Source: Mermis nigrescens
Taxonomy: Eukaryota > Nematoda > Enoplea > Mermithida > Mermithidae
Assembly (NCBI GenBank): GCA_036768485.1
Contig: JAVLUZ010000141.1
Span: forward strand, 5,841,349 to 5,905,348
Length of the DNA stretch: 64,000 nt
Direction: 5' to 3'
Part shown: piece after piece, positions 1 to 13,265 of the stretch
Layout: each line of letters begins with the position of its first letter
Position numbering within the stretch: position 1 is the stretch's first letter
Notes under the pieces: model-generated
What the model was told of the DNA's origin: nothing
Databases searched by the model: none
Seen by the model: the letters and a program-made list of their open reading frames with translations, nothing else
Position numbers and translations under genes: made by a program

Positions 1-277
1 GCACAGATAATACGAAATCTAAAAATTTTACATTACATTCAAGAAAAGATGGGGTTCTGCATACAAGTTGTACAACTTATTGTATTAATAAAAAGCGTTC
101 GAGAAAAATTGAATCAAGTAAAATGGCAATTACAATGAATAGAAATGCATTAAATAACGCCTGATATCTAAAAGAAAATTACAGTCCGCGAATTTAATTA
201 TTTATTTACTGTAGTAGGATAACGCTAAATATGTGCACATGTAATATCTAAATAGATAAATTTTTAGTCTATTGATT

Positions 278-492
<215 letters not shown>

Positions 493-1830
493 ATAAGTAA
501 AATCAGCGAATAATAACAACATTTTTCGCGGAGTAATAAAAAACTAATAACTATTCATCGCCTCGCTAAAATATACGAGTTTAAGATTCACTACCCACTA
601 CTTATTAAGCAACACCGATCATTTTTTAAAAGCCTTGCCTGGATGTCGTAGGGATTTCAGAATTGCTAGAATCAAAACTTTGTGCGTCTTCATAGCAATT
701 TAGGATCGTCGAACGTACCATTAGTCGCAATATTTTTGAAGATATTTTCCACTGGATCGCGTACCATTAAGATATCGTCAGGACACTCTAACGCCCCAAC
801 TAAAATTTGCATTTTTAGAGGAAAAATCTTTAAAACTCTTCAACTTGAAGTCACAAATTTGATTATTATTTTTAGGAAAAAATTGTATTGACGTACAAGA
901 AAAATACAATTTATAAAACTGAACGCGTTACATATAAATAATAATAGATACGATGAAAGTAAATCAATGATTTGTTTGATATATTTTTTCACGCACAATA
1001 TTGCAAATACTGTAAAAAATTTATGATTGCGTACAATAGTAAGTTTTCAGGTCCGAATTCCGTAAAAAATTATAAAAATATATTTATTACTATCAAATTC
1101 TATAAGTTATGCTTATGTTTTCAATTTGATCAAATAAATCACATACTTTTATTTATTTCCGGCAAATTTTCTCGCGATTCGGCGCACAATGTTTTCTACA
1201 TATTATGTAGTAGTCCAACGTGCTTTTATGGGGTGCCGGCGCAACAGCTCCTTGAAATTAGTTTTATCAAATTTAAGTGCAAACACGTGCATATTTTCGA
1301 AGCACAATCGTTTTAGTTAATTTTTGATAATATTTAGTATGTTATTTTAAGAATATAAATTAATTTTTAGTAACTTGTTCTTCGAGCTAAAAGTTCTTCT
1401 TACTTCCCAGTTTTGCGATGGCCTGCACGATTTCGCCTAATTGGCGCTGCTACTTGTAAAATTGTTCTAGCGTCAGCACAATTTCACGTCCTTTGTCCGA
1501 GTTTTAAAGGAATAAAATTTTTTTATCAAGTATTCTTCTTTTCAAGTGAGGCTAAATTGAATAATAGGGCATTCGAAATAAACGGCGAAGCATCCACCAA
1601 ATTCTAGTACTGCCGACTCATTAGGTTGACCCTTTGACGCGTTGCGTATGCGGTTTATCATGTGCTGTAGCTGTACTTCTTGCATATTTTGAAGCTAATA
1701 TTTGTGTAGTCGATCCAAGTGGACACCAAGCAGTAAACGTTGTTCCCGAATGTAAAATCATAGTGCTTATTCTGAGGCTCGTTCATATTCAAACAGTACC
1801 AGAAAGAAAGAGCTAAGCGGAGTGGTTTTC

Positions 1831-2360
1831 CTGTTTACTCAACAAGGCCACGGTTTTTGATTCACGCTACATAAAGTAAGATAGATAAGAAGATGGAAAG
1901 AAACTGACATAATTATAAAGCGGGAAGGTCATCCCCGAGATAAAACATAATAGCGCTTAATTTGAGGCTAGTTCATATCCAAAGAGTACCAAAAATATAG
2001 AGCTGAGCGGAGTCGTAGTGCAAATGGAACTTTTAAAGTTGAATTATATAAAACTTTTTCTGTTTACTCAAAAAACCTAAAGATGGAGTTAGGTCACGAT
2101 TTTTTAATGCACACTACATAAAATAATATAGATAAGATCAAAAGAAACTGACGTAATTGTGAAAAAAAATTTATAGTGTTACTCGATTACTGTTTAAGCT
2201 TGCTAAGATCAAAAAGATACATGTGATTTTTGTAAAAAAAAGTTTTATGGGTAACGAAAAACCCTAAAAAGTGAGCTAGGACACGGTTCTTATGGCGTGT
2301 TGCATAACAATAAGATGGATAAGAAGATCGAAAAAACTAACGTAATTGCGAAAATTTTAA
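1831..2360. repeat. Degenerate ~200-bp tandem units inside the arm
   Basis: Three diverged copies of one block start near 1831, 2050 and 2236. Each contains the order CTGTTTACTC, then AACCTAAA or similar, an ACGGTTTTT-like stretch, a CACACTACATAA-like stretch, then AGATAAGAAGATC and AACTGACGTAATTG. The same units appear in reverse in the right arm (about 6690-7210), so they predate the palindrome or were copied with it. Confidence 0.6.
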
Positions 2361-2445
2361 GGGTTACTCGATTACTTTCAGCTTACCAAAATTGAAAAGA
2401 GAACATGCGAGCCGGAACAGAGTACAGTAACAGTGCAGTAGTGCG

Positions 2446-3552
2446 TTTAATAATGCACATTGTAGACATTGTAAAAAAGTGGATGCGAAGAGGATATACT
2501 TTTGAGTCATTCCGGGGCCTAAAAACGATCATCGTTTTCAGAATGTTATCCTCTCATGTGAATAATCTTAAGATCATTATCATGACATTGTCACATTCTC
2601 CACCTAGTTTTTATACTGTTCAGCTAAGTAATGGAACGCTCTATCTACTAGAGCTTTCATAGTTGGTAGCTGGCCTTCTGAATTTGGATGAGGACGAAAA
2701 TTTCGAAACCAATCATATCAACAACTACATGGAGATGGGCAAAAATAATGGTGTTTTTGATTTCTACACAGTAAGATATACTGTACCCAAAATTTCCCAG
2801 CAAATTTAGTTCATTTGAATCATTGTATATCAATAAATTGGCGCAAAGCGGCTGCAATTTTGGGCTTTAGCTCGAAGAGTGCTGAAATCCATTCAAATGA
2901 TCTCTCAGATGCGCTTTAGGGATTTTCGATTTTTCACTTTGGTGGAACCAAGGTAGAAAATATTCGCATTTCTGAAATTTTTAGGGAATTATTCCCTCCT
3001 ATTCTTCTATACACGCTACTTGTTCATGAATGCTGCCTTGCATCAGTTTCACTTATTATTTTGCTGGTGTGTGATTCGCACCATCCATATATCGGATGTG
3101 TTAAGTTTTCGACAATATACCCCGGCTGCGCCACATGATGAGTAGATGCATTTGGATTACACAACTACCTCACAGTGAGTCGATATTCTACATGTACGCA
3201 TTCTTCAGGAGTATGCGTGTGCATATAAGGCGATCAAATTTTAGGGTTCTGCTTAGGCATAAGACAAATACAGAAAATAACTCGTCCGCACATGCACCAC
3301 CCAGCCACCAAATGCGTAAGCGTACAGTGCATTGTGCCACATGGCGTGGTTTAATAATGCACATTGTGGCACCTTAGTGTACAAAGTGGATGCAAAGAAG
3401 ATGTATCTATTCTCTGGAGCTGTACGGGAGGCCTAGAAACTATTATCACTTTAGAGCAATTTTTCATGTGAATAATCTTAAGTTAATTATCATGTGATTG
3501 TCACGTTCTCCACGTAGGTTTTTTTACTTTCAGCTAAGTAATGGAACATTAC
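2446..3552. repeat. Duplicated ~200-bp block flanking a ~700-bp segment
   Basis: The stretch 2446-2641 (from TTTAATAATGCACATTGT to CAGCTAAGTAATGGAACG) recurs in direct orientation at 3351-3552. Both contain ATGTGAATAATCTTAAG and a CATTGTCACATTCTCC-type segment. Mirror copies occur in the right arm near 5450-5660 and 6398-6600, giving four copies. The ~700 bp between copies holds no convincing reading frame. Confidence 0.7.
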
Positions 3553-3736
3553 ACAGTAAAGTGAATGGTACATACGATTGTGCAATCAGCCATACATTTC
3601 ATAGACGCAGTATAACACCTTTTGATAATTTATCCCGTTAATCAAAATTCTTTAGCTTCAATATCTTTTTGGCATTGTCAATGTAGTCTCAGACTGACGT
3701 TGCTTTCGATCAGTTTGAAATTCACTCGTATCTTCA

Positions 3737-4388
3737 TTATCTCTGCCTTCTGCAATTCATCAGACAGATATCAGCATTTTTACTGATAAGTTTCTTGAAT
3801 AGATGCTTTCGAGAATTCCACGCCATCTTTATTGCTTCAGTACCCCCAAAGTTCAGCTTTGATTTGAAAAGTCTAGCGTTGCAGACAGTTTTGTATCTAG
3901 ATGACTTTCTTCCAACACGTTTGCAGAAAACATGTCCGTCATAATTTTCGTGAAGCTTTGATAAAAAAGCGTTGAAGAAGGGTGAGTTGCTCAGTTTTTC
4001 AACAGTATCTGGAACAACTGCCATGTCTCGTACAGCATTCCGTCATTGCACGCCAGAATTCAGTTCTTCCAATCACATTCTGATATTAGGCTCATCATCA
4101 CTATCGAAATATTGTCTGATGTTTCTCCATCTGTCAAAACTCATCGGTCTTCTCTTCTCTCTCTATTTCTCGTTTTTCCTGTTTGCCTTCTTCCTCACCT
4201 TCTTCGTCTGAAGTAACAGTCTTGTCATTTTCTGTATCACATGTTTGCTGTATCCATTGAGGTGTGTAATAGCGATGATGCCTCTTTAATGTAAAATTAT
4301 TTGACAATGTTTTGTTGCACAGTATGCATAGAACAACCATGTTCAACTCGGCCAAAGACACTAAATGACTGCCATATTTAGATCCCAT
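3737..4388 (-). pseudogene. C2H2 zinc-finger protein remnant, left arm
   Basis: Transcribed away from the central loop, the frame from 4388 starts MGSKYGSHLVS and encodes one finger, CILCNKTLSNNFTLKRH, of the form C-x2-C-x12-H. The second His is displaced relative to the right-arm copy. A Glu/Lys-rich acidic tail follows and ends at 4134. After a frame break, homologous coding continues from 4024 to 3737 (MAVVPDTVEKL near its start). The finger resembles those at the start of some hAT/ZBED-type proteins, but no transposase catalytic domain is visible, so I do not assign a family. The right-arm copy shows the same layout, so these are two copies of one decayed gene. Confidence 0.6.
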
Positions 4389-4458
4389 GTTTTTTTATAA
4401 ATACATGTTGCATCATGTGCTACACAGTGCGCAGCACACGTGCACACTGTGAGGTAAT

Positions 4459-4530
4459 CAAGGATCTAGCAATCGCTTGGGACCTAGTGTTGGTATAGTT
4501 CAAAATATCGTTAGCAGACATATATACACT
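4459..4530. other. 72-bp loop of the giant palindrome
   Basis: This single-copy spacer separates arms that end in ...GTGAGGTAAT and begin ATTACCTCAC.... The zinc-finger frames begin within about 125 bp on either side and diverge from it, so any promoter here would be bidirectional. I see no clear TATA element. Confidence 0.85.
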
Positions 4531-4652
4531 ATTACCTCACAGTGTGCACGTGTGCCGCGCACTGTGCAGCACATTAGGTGCAACTATGTATTTATAAGAA
4601 ACATCGGATCTAAATATGGCAGTCATTTAGGGTCTTTAGCCGCAGTTATAAC

Positions 4653-5340
4653 ATGGTCGTTCTATGCACACTGTGCAACAAAACATTGTCAAATAATTTT
4701 ACATTAAAGAGGCATTATCAGCTATTACACCCCTCAATGGATACAGCAAACAGTGATACAGAAGATGACAAAACTGTTACTTCAGAAGAAGAAGGTGAGG
4801 ACAAAGGTAAACAGGAAAAACGAGAAATGAGAGAAAGAAGAAGACCAAGAGGGGTTCTGAGGACGAGAGAAACATCAGACAACATTTCGATTGGTGATGA
4901 TGAGCCTGATATCTAAAGTGGTTGGAAGAATGAATTCTGGCGTTCAATGATGGAGAATGCTGTACGAGACATGGCAGTTATTCCAGATACTGCTGAAAAA
5001 CCGAGCAACCCACCCTTCTTCAACGCTTTTTTTGTCAAAGCTTCACAAAAATTATGACGAACATGTTTTCCTGCAAACAGCGTTGGAAGAAAGTGATCTA
5101 GATACAAAGCTGTCTGCAACTTGATGGACTTTTTTAAATCAAAAGCTGTATTGGGGGTACTGAAGCAATAAAGATGGCGTGGAATTCTCAAAAGCATCTA
5201 TTCAAGAAACTTATCAGTAAAAATGCTGATATCCTGTCTGATGAATTACAAGGAAGGCAAGAAGATAATGAAGATACAAGTGAAATTCCAAACAGTCGAG
5301 AAGCAACCTCGGTCCAGAATACAATGATATGCTAAAAAGA
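4653..5340 (+). pseudogene. C2H2 zinc-finger protein remnant, right arm
   Basis: The frame 4653-4916 begins MVVLCTLCNKTLSNN and contains one complete finger with ligands C-x2-C-x12-H-x4-H (ending LKRHYQLLHP). A Ser/Asp/Glu-rich and then Arg/Lys/Glu-rich tail ends in DDEPDI and a stop. Past the stop, sequence homologous to the left-arm fragment continues (WRSMMENAVRDMAV region near 4940-4990), then breaks up by frameshifts up to about 5340. This copy keeps both His ligands, unlike the left copy. A single finger with an acidic tail suggests a DNA-binding accessory protein of a mobile element, but no catalytic partner is visible. Confidence 0.6.
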
Positions 5341-8300
5341 TATTGAAAGCTAAAGAATTTTGATTGACAGGATAGAATTATCAAAAGGTGTTATAACCGC
5401 GTCTATGAAATGTATTTGCGAGATTGCACGATCGCATGCACCATTCACTTTACTGTGTAACGTTCCATTACTTAGCTGAAAAGTAAAAAAACCTATGTGG
5501 AGAACGTGACAATGTCAGTGATAATTTACTTAAGATTATTCACATGAAAAACATTCTTAAAGTGATAATAGTGTATAGGCCCCGGTACAGCTTCAGAGAA
5601 TAGATACATCTTCTTTGCATCCACTTTGTGCACTAAGGTGCCACAATGTGCGATTATTAAACCACACTGTGTTGCACAGTGCACTGTACGCACATTTGGT
5701 GGCTGGGTGGTGCATGTCGGACAGTTATTTTTGTATTTTCTTATGCCTTAAGCAGAACCCCCCAGAATTTTATCGCTGCCCTTGTATGCTTATGCGCCTC
5801 TTAAAGAACTGCGTACGTGTAGCATATCGGCTCACTGTGAGGTAGTAGTGTTAATCCAAATGCATCTACTCATCATGTGGCACTTGTCAGGGGTATCCTG
5901 TCGAAAACTTAAAACGTCCAATATATGGATGGTGTGAGTAATAACACACTAAGCAAAATAATGAATGAAACGGATGCGCAAGGCAGCATTCATGAACAAC
6001 AGTAGCGTAGCTGTAGAACAATAGGAGGGAATGAGTTCCCAAAATTTTGAAGTACGAATATTTTCTACCTTGGCCCACCAAAAGTGAAAAATTGAAAATC
6101 CTAAAGCGCATCTGGAGAGATCATTTGAATAGATTTCAGCACTCTTTTTGAGCTAAAAAGCCCAAAATTTTAGGCCGCTTTGCGCTCAATTTATTGACAT
6201 ACAATGATTCAAATGAATCTAAATTTTGCTGGAAAATTTTGGTACGTATATCTTACTGTGTAGAGCTCAAAAAACACCATTATTTTTGCCCATCTACATG
6301 TAGTTGTTGATTATGATGGGTTTCAGAATTTTCGTCCTCATCCAAATTAAGAAGGCCAGTACAACTATGAGAAGCTCTAGTAGATAGAGCCGTTCTATTA
6401 CTTAGCTGAAAAGTATAAAAACCTAGGTGGAGAATGTGACAATGTCATGATAATGATCTTAAGATTATTCACATGAGATAGATAACATTCTTAAAACGAT
6501 TATCTTATTTTAGGCCCCGGAATGGCTCCAAAAGTATATCCTCTTTGCATCCACTTTTTAACTATGTGCCACAATGTGCGATTATTAAACCGCACTGTGT
6601 TGCACAGTTACGCACATTTGTCAGATCGCATGTTCTCTTTTTAATTTTGGTAAGCTTAGAAGAGTAATCGAGTAACCTTACAAAACTTTTACAGTGACGT
6701 CAGTTTTTTCGATCTTTCTTATCCATCTTATTTTATGCAACACGCCTTAAGAACAGTGACCCTAGCTCAGTTTTTAGGGTTTTTTCGTGACCCATAAAAC
6801 TTTTTTTTATAAAATCACATGTTCTTTTTGATCTTTGCAAGCTTAAAAGAGTAATCGAGTAACACTATAAATTTTTTTTCGCAATTACATCGGTTTCTTT
6901 TTGATCTTATCTATATTATTTTATGTGGTGTGCATTAAAAACCGTGACCCTAACTCCATCTTTTAGGTTTTTTGAGTAAACAGAAAAGAGTTCGATATAA
7001 TTCAACTTGAAGTTCCATTACGACTTAGCTTAGCACTTCATTTCTGGTACTCTTCGGATATGATCTAGCCTCAAATTAGTTAGACGCTATGATTTTTTAT
7101 CTCGAGGATGACCTTCACGCTTTATGCAATTATGTCAGTCTCTTTCCATCTTCTTATCTATCTTATTTTATGTAGCACGAATCAAAAACCGTGACTTTGT
7201 TGAGTAAACAGGAAAATCTACTCCGCTTAGCTCTTTCTTTCTACTACTGTTTGAATATGAACGAGCCTCAGAATAAGCGCCACGTTTACTGCTTGGTGTC
7301 CACTTGGATCGACTTCACAAATATTAGCTTCAAAATATGCAAGAAGTGCAGCTAGAAGATCAACCTTATACCCAACGCGAAAAGGGGTTAACCTAATGAA
7401 TCGACAGTACCAGAATTTGGTGGATGCTTCATCATTAATTACGAATGCCCTGGTTATTTAATTTAGCCTCACTTGAAACGAGAATACTTAATAAAAAATT
7501 TTATTCCCTAGAATGTCGGACAAAGGACGTGAAATTGTGCTGACGCTAGAACAATTTTACGAGTAGCAGCGCCAATTAGGCGCAATCGTGCAGGCCATCA
7601 CAAAACTGGGAAGTAAGAAAAACTTTTAGCGTCGAAAAACACGTTATAAAAGTTAATTTATATTTTTTTAAATAATATATACTAAATATTATCAAAAATT
7701 AACTAAAACGATTATGCTTCGAAAATATGCACGTATTTTGCACTTAAATTTGATGAGACTCATTTCAAGGAGCTGTTGCGCTGGTACCCCATAAAAAGAA
7801 CGTTGGACTCTACATAATATATGAAAAAATTGCGCGCCGAATCACGAGAAAATTTGCCGGAAATAAATAAAAGTATGTGATTTTTTGATTAAATTGAAAA
7901 CAAAAGCATAAATTATAGAATTTGAAGTAATAAATAATTTTTTTATAATTTTTTACGAATTTCGGACCTTAAAACTTGCTATCGTATGCAATCATAAATT
8001 TTTTATAGTAATTGCTTCTATTGTGCGTGAAAAAATATATCAAACAAATCATTGACTTACTTTCATTGTATCTATTATTATTTAGATATATAACGCGTTC
8101 AGTTTTATAAATTGTGATTTTTTTGTACATCAATAAAATTTTTTCCTAAAAATAAAAATCAAATATGTGAGTTGAAGTTGACGAGTTTTAAAGATTTTTC
8201 CTCTAAAAATGCAAATTTTAGTTGGGGCGTTAGAGTGTCCTGACGATATCTTAACGGTACGCGATCCAGTGGAAAATATCTTCAAAAATATTGCGACTAA

Positions 8301-8545
8301 TGGTACGTTTGACGATCCTAAATTGCTTGAAGACGCACAGTTTTGATTCTAGCGATTCTGAAAATCCCTACGACACCCGGAAAGCTTTTAAAAAATGATC
8401 GGTGTTGCTTAATAAGTAGTGGGTAGTGAATCTTAAACTCGTATATTTTAGCGAGGCGATGAATAGTTATTAGTTTTTTATTACTCCGCGAAAAAGGTTG
8501 TTATTATTCGCTGATTTTTACTTATTTTATGTACGTAGAGCAACG

Positions 8546-8750
<205 letters not shown>

Positions 8751-9139
8751 TAAATCAATAGACTAAAAATTTATCTATTTAGATATTGCATGTGCACATA
8801 TTTAGCGTTATTCTACTACAGTAAATAAATAATTAAATTCGCGGACTGTAATTTTCTTTTTAGATATCAGGCGTTATTTAATGCATTTCTATTCATTGTA
8901 ATTGCCATTTTACTTGATTCAATTTTTCTCGAACGCTGCTTTATTAATACAATAATTTGTACAACTTGTATGCAGAACCCCCATCTTTTCTTGAATGTAA
9001 TGTAAAATTTTTAGATTTCGTATTATCTGTGCTTTCTGACCTTATGAACGTTTTTCGCACGTTCTGGGAGTCTACCGATTCTAAGGAGTTTAGATTTCCA
9101 CGCCCATAATTTTAATTTTCATCCTAATTGGGGGTTACG

Positions 9140-9550
9140 CATATAATTAGTCGCAAGCATTACGCGTGCATAATTTTAGCATAATGTAACAAAATTAGTT
9201 TATCCCCAAATCATGATTCAGGGTTCATAAAGCTTAGCGGTCATTAAAGATGTATGTACATAATTTTAGCGCATTGCAAATCTCGGTCCGGGGGATAGAA
9301 AGCTCAGTGGTGTATGCACATATTTTAGCGCAATTGCTGCTCGTAGCTGGCTTTTCCTTGCATCGTGGACGCCTATTAGGCGAGAAGGAGGGCAATAGCT
9401 TAGCGTTCATTAAAGGTGTACATATATAATTTTTGCGCAATGCAACAAAATCGATTAATCCAATAATCCAGGGCCATAAAGTTTAGCGGTCATTTAAGAT
9501 GTATATACATAATTTTTGCGAACTGTGACCAAAAAATCGATTTATTTCTT
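9140..9550. repeat. Degenerate tandem repeat, 70-96 bp units
   Basis: About five units share AAGCTTAGCGGTCATTAAAG, GTACATAATTTTAGCGCA and CAACAAAATCGATTTAT-like stretches, starting near 9147, 9232, 9302, 9398 and 9480. The array lies just outside the right arm of the giant palindrome. No coding potential is apparent. Confidence 0.7.
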
Positions 9551-10209
9551 AATCTAGATCCATAGGCAGATTTATGGACCCCCTTAATTTGGGGCGGGAA
9601 GGGGACGCATAGCCGATTAATGTTGGTACCGTGGGTCGCCTCTGGGGTATAATGACGTCAGATTGCGATCTTAATACGTCATAATTTTGTATTTAGTGCA
9701 TGTGCTCTTAGCAAGCATCCTTCATCATTGTACCCCCAGAGGGTCGTGTATTACTACTGCCATGATATGGAGCGTGACAATTATTCAAAAATGATTCAAT
9801 TGTGATCATGGAATTATGATCTCTTTTGTTTATTTTGTAATGTCATTTTGTTTACATGCTTTTATATAATGATTATGATTATTTAAAATCTTTATTCATG
9901 AGTTAGACGATGCACACCATTCCGGGCGCTTATGGTGTCTTTGATACATAGAAAACAACAACAGCATTGATTGACCTGAAAATCGAAACGGATATAGTCT
10001 TAGTTTAACTCGGGTACCGGGCGCCGCCTCCTACCAATGAGGGTCCCCAGTCTGCATAGGACACGCTGATTAGGGCAGTCCATCACCCCCACTTACGCTT
10101 AGTTAGGTTTAGGTCTCTATTAGGCCCTGCTAGGCTGGTGGGAGTCCGGCCACAGGCTTACTTTACACTTAGGCTTAAAATATAGGGTTCCAGACCTCAA
10201 CTGTTTTTT
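9551..10209. other. No gene seen
   Basis: Unassigned sequence without a convincing reading frame. It holds a short GGACCCCC-type patch near 9580 and the segment TGTACCCCCAGAGGGTC near 9737, which loosely resembles TGTACCCCCGTAGGGTC at 59342. Confidence 0.5.
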
Positions 10210-10340
10210 AGTACACCAATTTGGGTTCGCCCCAGATAAGCATTCGTTTTTAGCTCCCCAAAAATTAGTACACCAATTTGGGCTCGCTCAAATTAACTCT
10301 CATTTTTCACTCGAACAAAAATTAGTTCACCAATTTGAAC
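10210..10340. repeat. 57-bp tandem repeat, 2.3 copies
   Basis: The phrase AGTACACCAATTTGGG starts at 10210 and 10267 and recurs as AGTTCACCAATTTG at 10324, giving an exact 57-bp period. The spacers end in CAAAAATT in both complete units. Confidence 0.85.
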
Positions 10341-10624
10341 CTTTCCGGGTCTGCTCCCGCCGTCTACGCTAAAGCATTGCCTATGCTTAACCATTGCTAG
10401 CCAGGCTCCCAACCTAATCACTCCTGAACTACCAAATTAAAGTTTACTCAGACAACTATTTTGTTTTATGAAGGGCCAAGGCAAAATAATTAACATAGCG
10501 TAGATAATAATCACTACGTCCTGATGACGAAATAGCTGACTACTTTCGTAAATTGACTATAATGAACCCCATGCTAAAAATTGCTATAATGGCAATAGTG
10601 AACCCCAGTGTTTCTTGTAAAATC

Positions 10625-10720
10625 CGGTGGCGCTTGTGAATCTCAGTGGCGCTCATAGACCTTGGTGGCGGTTGTTAAACCCAGTGGCGCTTTTGGACCT
10701 CAGTGGCGCTTGTGGACTCC
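10625..10720. repeat. 19-bp minisatellite, 5 copies
   Basis: The unit CAGTGGCGCTTGTGGACCT is repeated with a strict 19-bp period (cores at 10626, 10645, 10664, 10683 and 10702). It leads directly into the (CA)n tract. Confidence 0.88.
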
Positions 10721-10738
10721 CACAGAGACTGCTACCCC

Positions 10739-11015
<277 letters not shown>

Positions 11016-11029
11016 TCTTACTGCTATCT

Positions 11030-11851
11030 TTCTTTAATTCCGAAAAACTCCTCTGTCCAATCGGGTCAAATCCTTTTTCAAAAGTGTGCTTAACTTTACT
11101 TAGTCGGACTTTATCGCCAATATTAAATTTAATGACAACATTCTGTTTATCAATCCTAAATAGCTCTATTCAAAATTTCCGTCTCTTTGTTTACAGTCAC
11201 ATTAGCTGGCGATATACGTATCGTACAATGCTGAGAGTGATGATAATTGTTCGACGTCGGGTAATACGTCAATAAATTTATGCGAATTGCTTTTGGTGAA
11301 GTAACGCCACATACGTTCTTTAAGCATTCGATTAGAACGTTCAACTACGCTAGCTTTTGTTTCGCTTCTGGTAGTGAAAAATCGATAGATCAAAGATTTT
11401 GGAAATTTCTGGAACTCCTTGTTTGTAAATTTGGTCCCTGCGTCTGCTTGCAGCTTGTACGATTTTCGATTTGATGAATGCAAAAAACTTTGGAAAGCGG
11501 TCAGAATATCTTTTAACTCTTGAATTTTAGAGTAACAGACCATGTGTACTTTAAAAAAATGTTCATGCAATTCAAGAGATACTTGAAATTATTGTTAAAC
11601 TTGCCTAAAGACTGCAAATCTACAATATCAACTTGCTGTTGCTCATCAACACTACTTACTAACACTTCATTTCGAGAATACCGCTTGAGGGTGGGTTTGT
11701 GTAATGTGTAGGTGGGCTGCTTTTCCAACCATCCTTTAACGTCGGACCGGTCTATTTTTAGCCTAACTTTTTCAGCCCTCTCATATACCTGTTCCATGCT
11801 ACTATACCCCGTTTTAGGGTCGTAATATATTTGCTTTAACAATTTTTCCAT
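11030..11851 (-). pseudogene. Polinton-type integrase, decayed
   Basis: Two overlapping frames (11851-11513 and 11570-11202) plus a C-terminal piece to about 11030 follow the order of Polinton/Maverick retrovirus-like integrases. The N-terminal motif is IYYDPKTGYSSMEQVY, followed by WLEKQPTYTLHKP. The first catalytic Asp lies in VDIVDLQSL, the second in LQADAGTKF and the Glu in SVVERSNRMLKERMWRYF. The C-terminal piece contains NIGDKVRLSK. All three DDE residues remain, but the frame is broken near 11540 and again near 11200. No other Polinton gene adjoins it; it sits between two (CA)n tracts as an isolated fragment. It differs clearly from the integrase at 47.9-49.0 kb. Confidence 0.88.
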
Positions 11852-12106
11852 TTTTTTATTTCATTTTATAACAGTCTATCTATTTATTAACAATATTCTT
11901 AATGGCCTTGTCCTGCTTCTCCAATACGCAATAACATTGTCTTAGTATGTACTTACATTTTTCTCAAAAATGAAATAGACAGTATGGTAGGCATTGAAAT
12001 GGTGTAAAGGGATATAAAGTGTAACATAGTGTAGAGTGCAAAGTGGTGTAAGATGTGAAGGAGCCCCATTAGCGCTTGTAATCTCCTACAAGGACTGCTA
12101 CCCGCG

Positions 12107-12154
12107 ACACACACACACACACACATGCGCGCACACACACAAACACACACACAG

Positions 12155-12205
<51 letters not shown>

Positions 12206-12206
12206 A

Positions 12207-12255
<49 letters not shown>
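12107..12255. repeat. (CA)n microsatellite
   Basis: An imperfect CA tract with CATGCG, AAACAC and CCACCA interruptions. Its upstream flank (GCGCTTGTAATCTCCTACAAGGACTGCTACCC region, 12073-12104) resembles the flank of the 10740 tract, so the two tracts share an origin. Confidence 0.95.
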
Positions 12256-12257
<2 letters not shown>

Positions 12258-12400
12258 GCCACTTTGTTGTTGCCCTTCCCAGCTAGGCTTACTTACTGAC
12301 AGGTTTGGGCATGTTTATTATTATTGATTATTAGTTATAAAAAAATTTCCATAGGGTACTTTACATCCATCCGTTTGACGCCATCAAGCAGTGCAATCGG

Positions 12401-12755
12401 CATACTGTAGGTTGCGCGCTAAAATTTTGTACATAACGCAGCTACAAATATATATCTTACCCTAAGAGTTTGAGCTAAATCCGCCTTATAGTTATTAAAA
12501 CATAGTGCTATATAGGATAGTGTAAAGTAAATTGGTATACTGTAAATTACATATTCATATCAATAACATAACACATGCAACATATGCTCATCCTACTTTA
12601 AAAATTTTTTAGCAAAATCCGCCCTATAGTTATTGAAATATAGTGCTATACGAGAAAGTGTAAAGTAAATTGATTTACTGTAGACTGCGCGCTTAAATTC
12701 TGTACATAGCATGATTTGCCTATATACATCATACTCTGAAAATTTGAGCCCAATC
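12401..12755. repeat. ~136-bp tandem repeat, about 2.6 copies
   Basis: Blocks containing AAATCCGCC(T/C)TATAGTTATT, ATAGTGCTATA and AGTGTAAAGTAAATTG recur near 12474 and 12610. Outer partial copies contain TACTGTAGGTTGCGCGC (12404) and TACTGTAGACTGCGCGC (12676). Confidence 0.75.
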
Positions 12756-12774
12756 TGACCTTGGTTCTTGACTT

Positions 12775-12960
12775 ACGCCTCTTCAAAAATAACCCCTGGG
12801 TAATAACCCCCTGGTTTATTGCATCCCCTCCCCCTGGCCCTGGGCCCTTGGCCCTAGGCTGGCGCGCGCCCGCTCCCCAAGTAGGTCCAGGCAAGCCCCC
12901 AACCCGTTTTCTCCCTGGCGCCACCTCGATTTTGGGCCAGGGAGCAGATCTGCCTATCTT
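12775..12960. other. GC-rich patch in AT-rich DNA
   Basis: About 180 bp rich in CCCCTGG, GGGCCC and GGCGCGCGCC, in sharp contrast to its surroundings. The GGCC-rich texture recalls the subterminal regions of the hAT-type element at 54741-55629, but no matching terminus or target duplication is visible. Confidence 0.5.
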
Positions 12961-13004
12961 ATAACACTGTATAGGTTATAATGCTGTCCCCCTAGGGAGA
13001 CACG

Positions 13005-13265
13005 GTATACTACTTGGAGCACCAAATTATGAGAGAGGAAGGGGGTGCAAGATTTTCCAAAGGTAAAAAATAATCTTACAAATGGTGATGTCGCAAAAAA
13101 TACGATTTTTAGATGTTTTTTCGAGCACTATCTATTAGCATTCAGAAAGGGCTAAAAAATATAAAAAAGTTAAAAATTGAATCCTGGGAAGGTTGGTATT
13201 CAAGTTTCTGAGGGATTCGGCCTCTGGGAGATGCATTTCCCTTAAACACCGTCCTGCCATCACTC
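13005..13265 (-). mobile_element. Dispersed ~250-bp MITE-like repeat, copy A
   Basis: The complementary strand carries the family core (GATAGTGCTCGA followed by an AACGT-like segment, GTATTTTTTGCG and a TTTGGAAAATCTTGCACCCCC-like tail). The same layout occurs at 22565, 23215, 23708 (inverted), 54983 and 63092. The ends are rich in G or C runs. No protein is encoded. Confidence 0.65.

Noticed and set aside
4134..5340. hAT or other transposase encoded by the giant palindrome
   Set aside because: Only one C2H2 finger and an acidic tail are recognisable. No catalytic or dimerisation motif is visible and the downstream segments are frameshifted, so I did not call a transposase.
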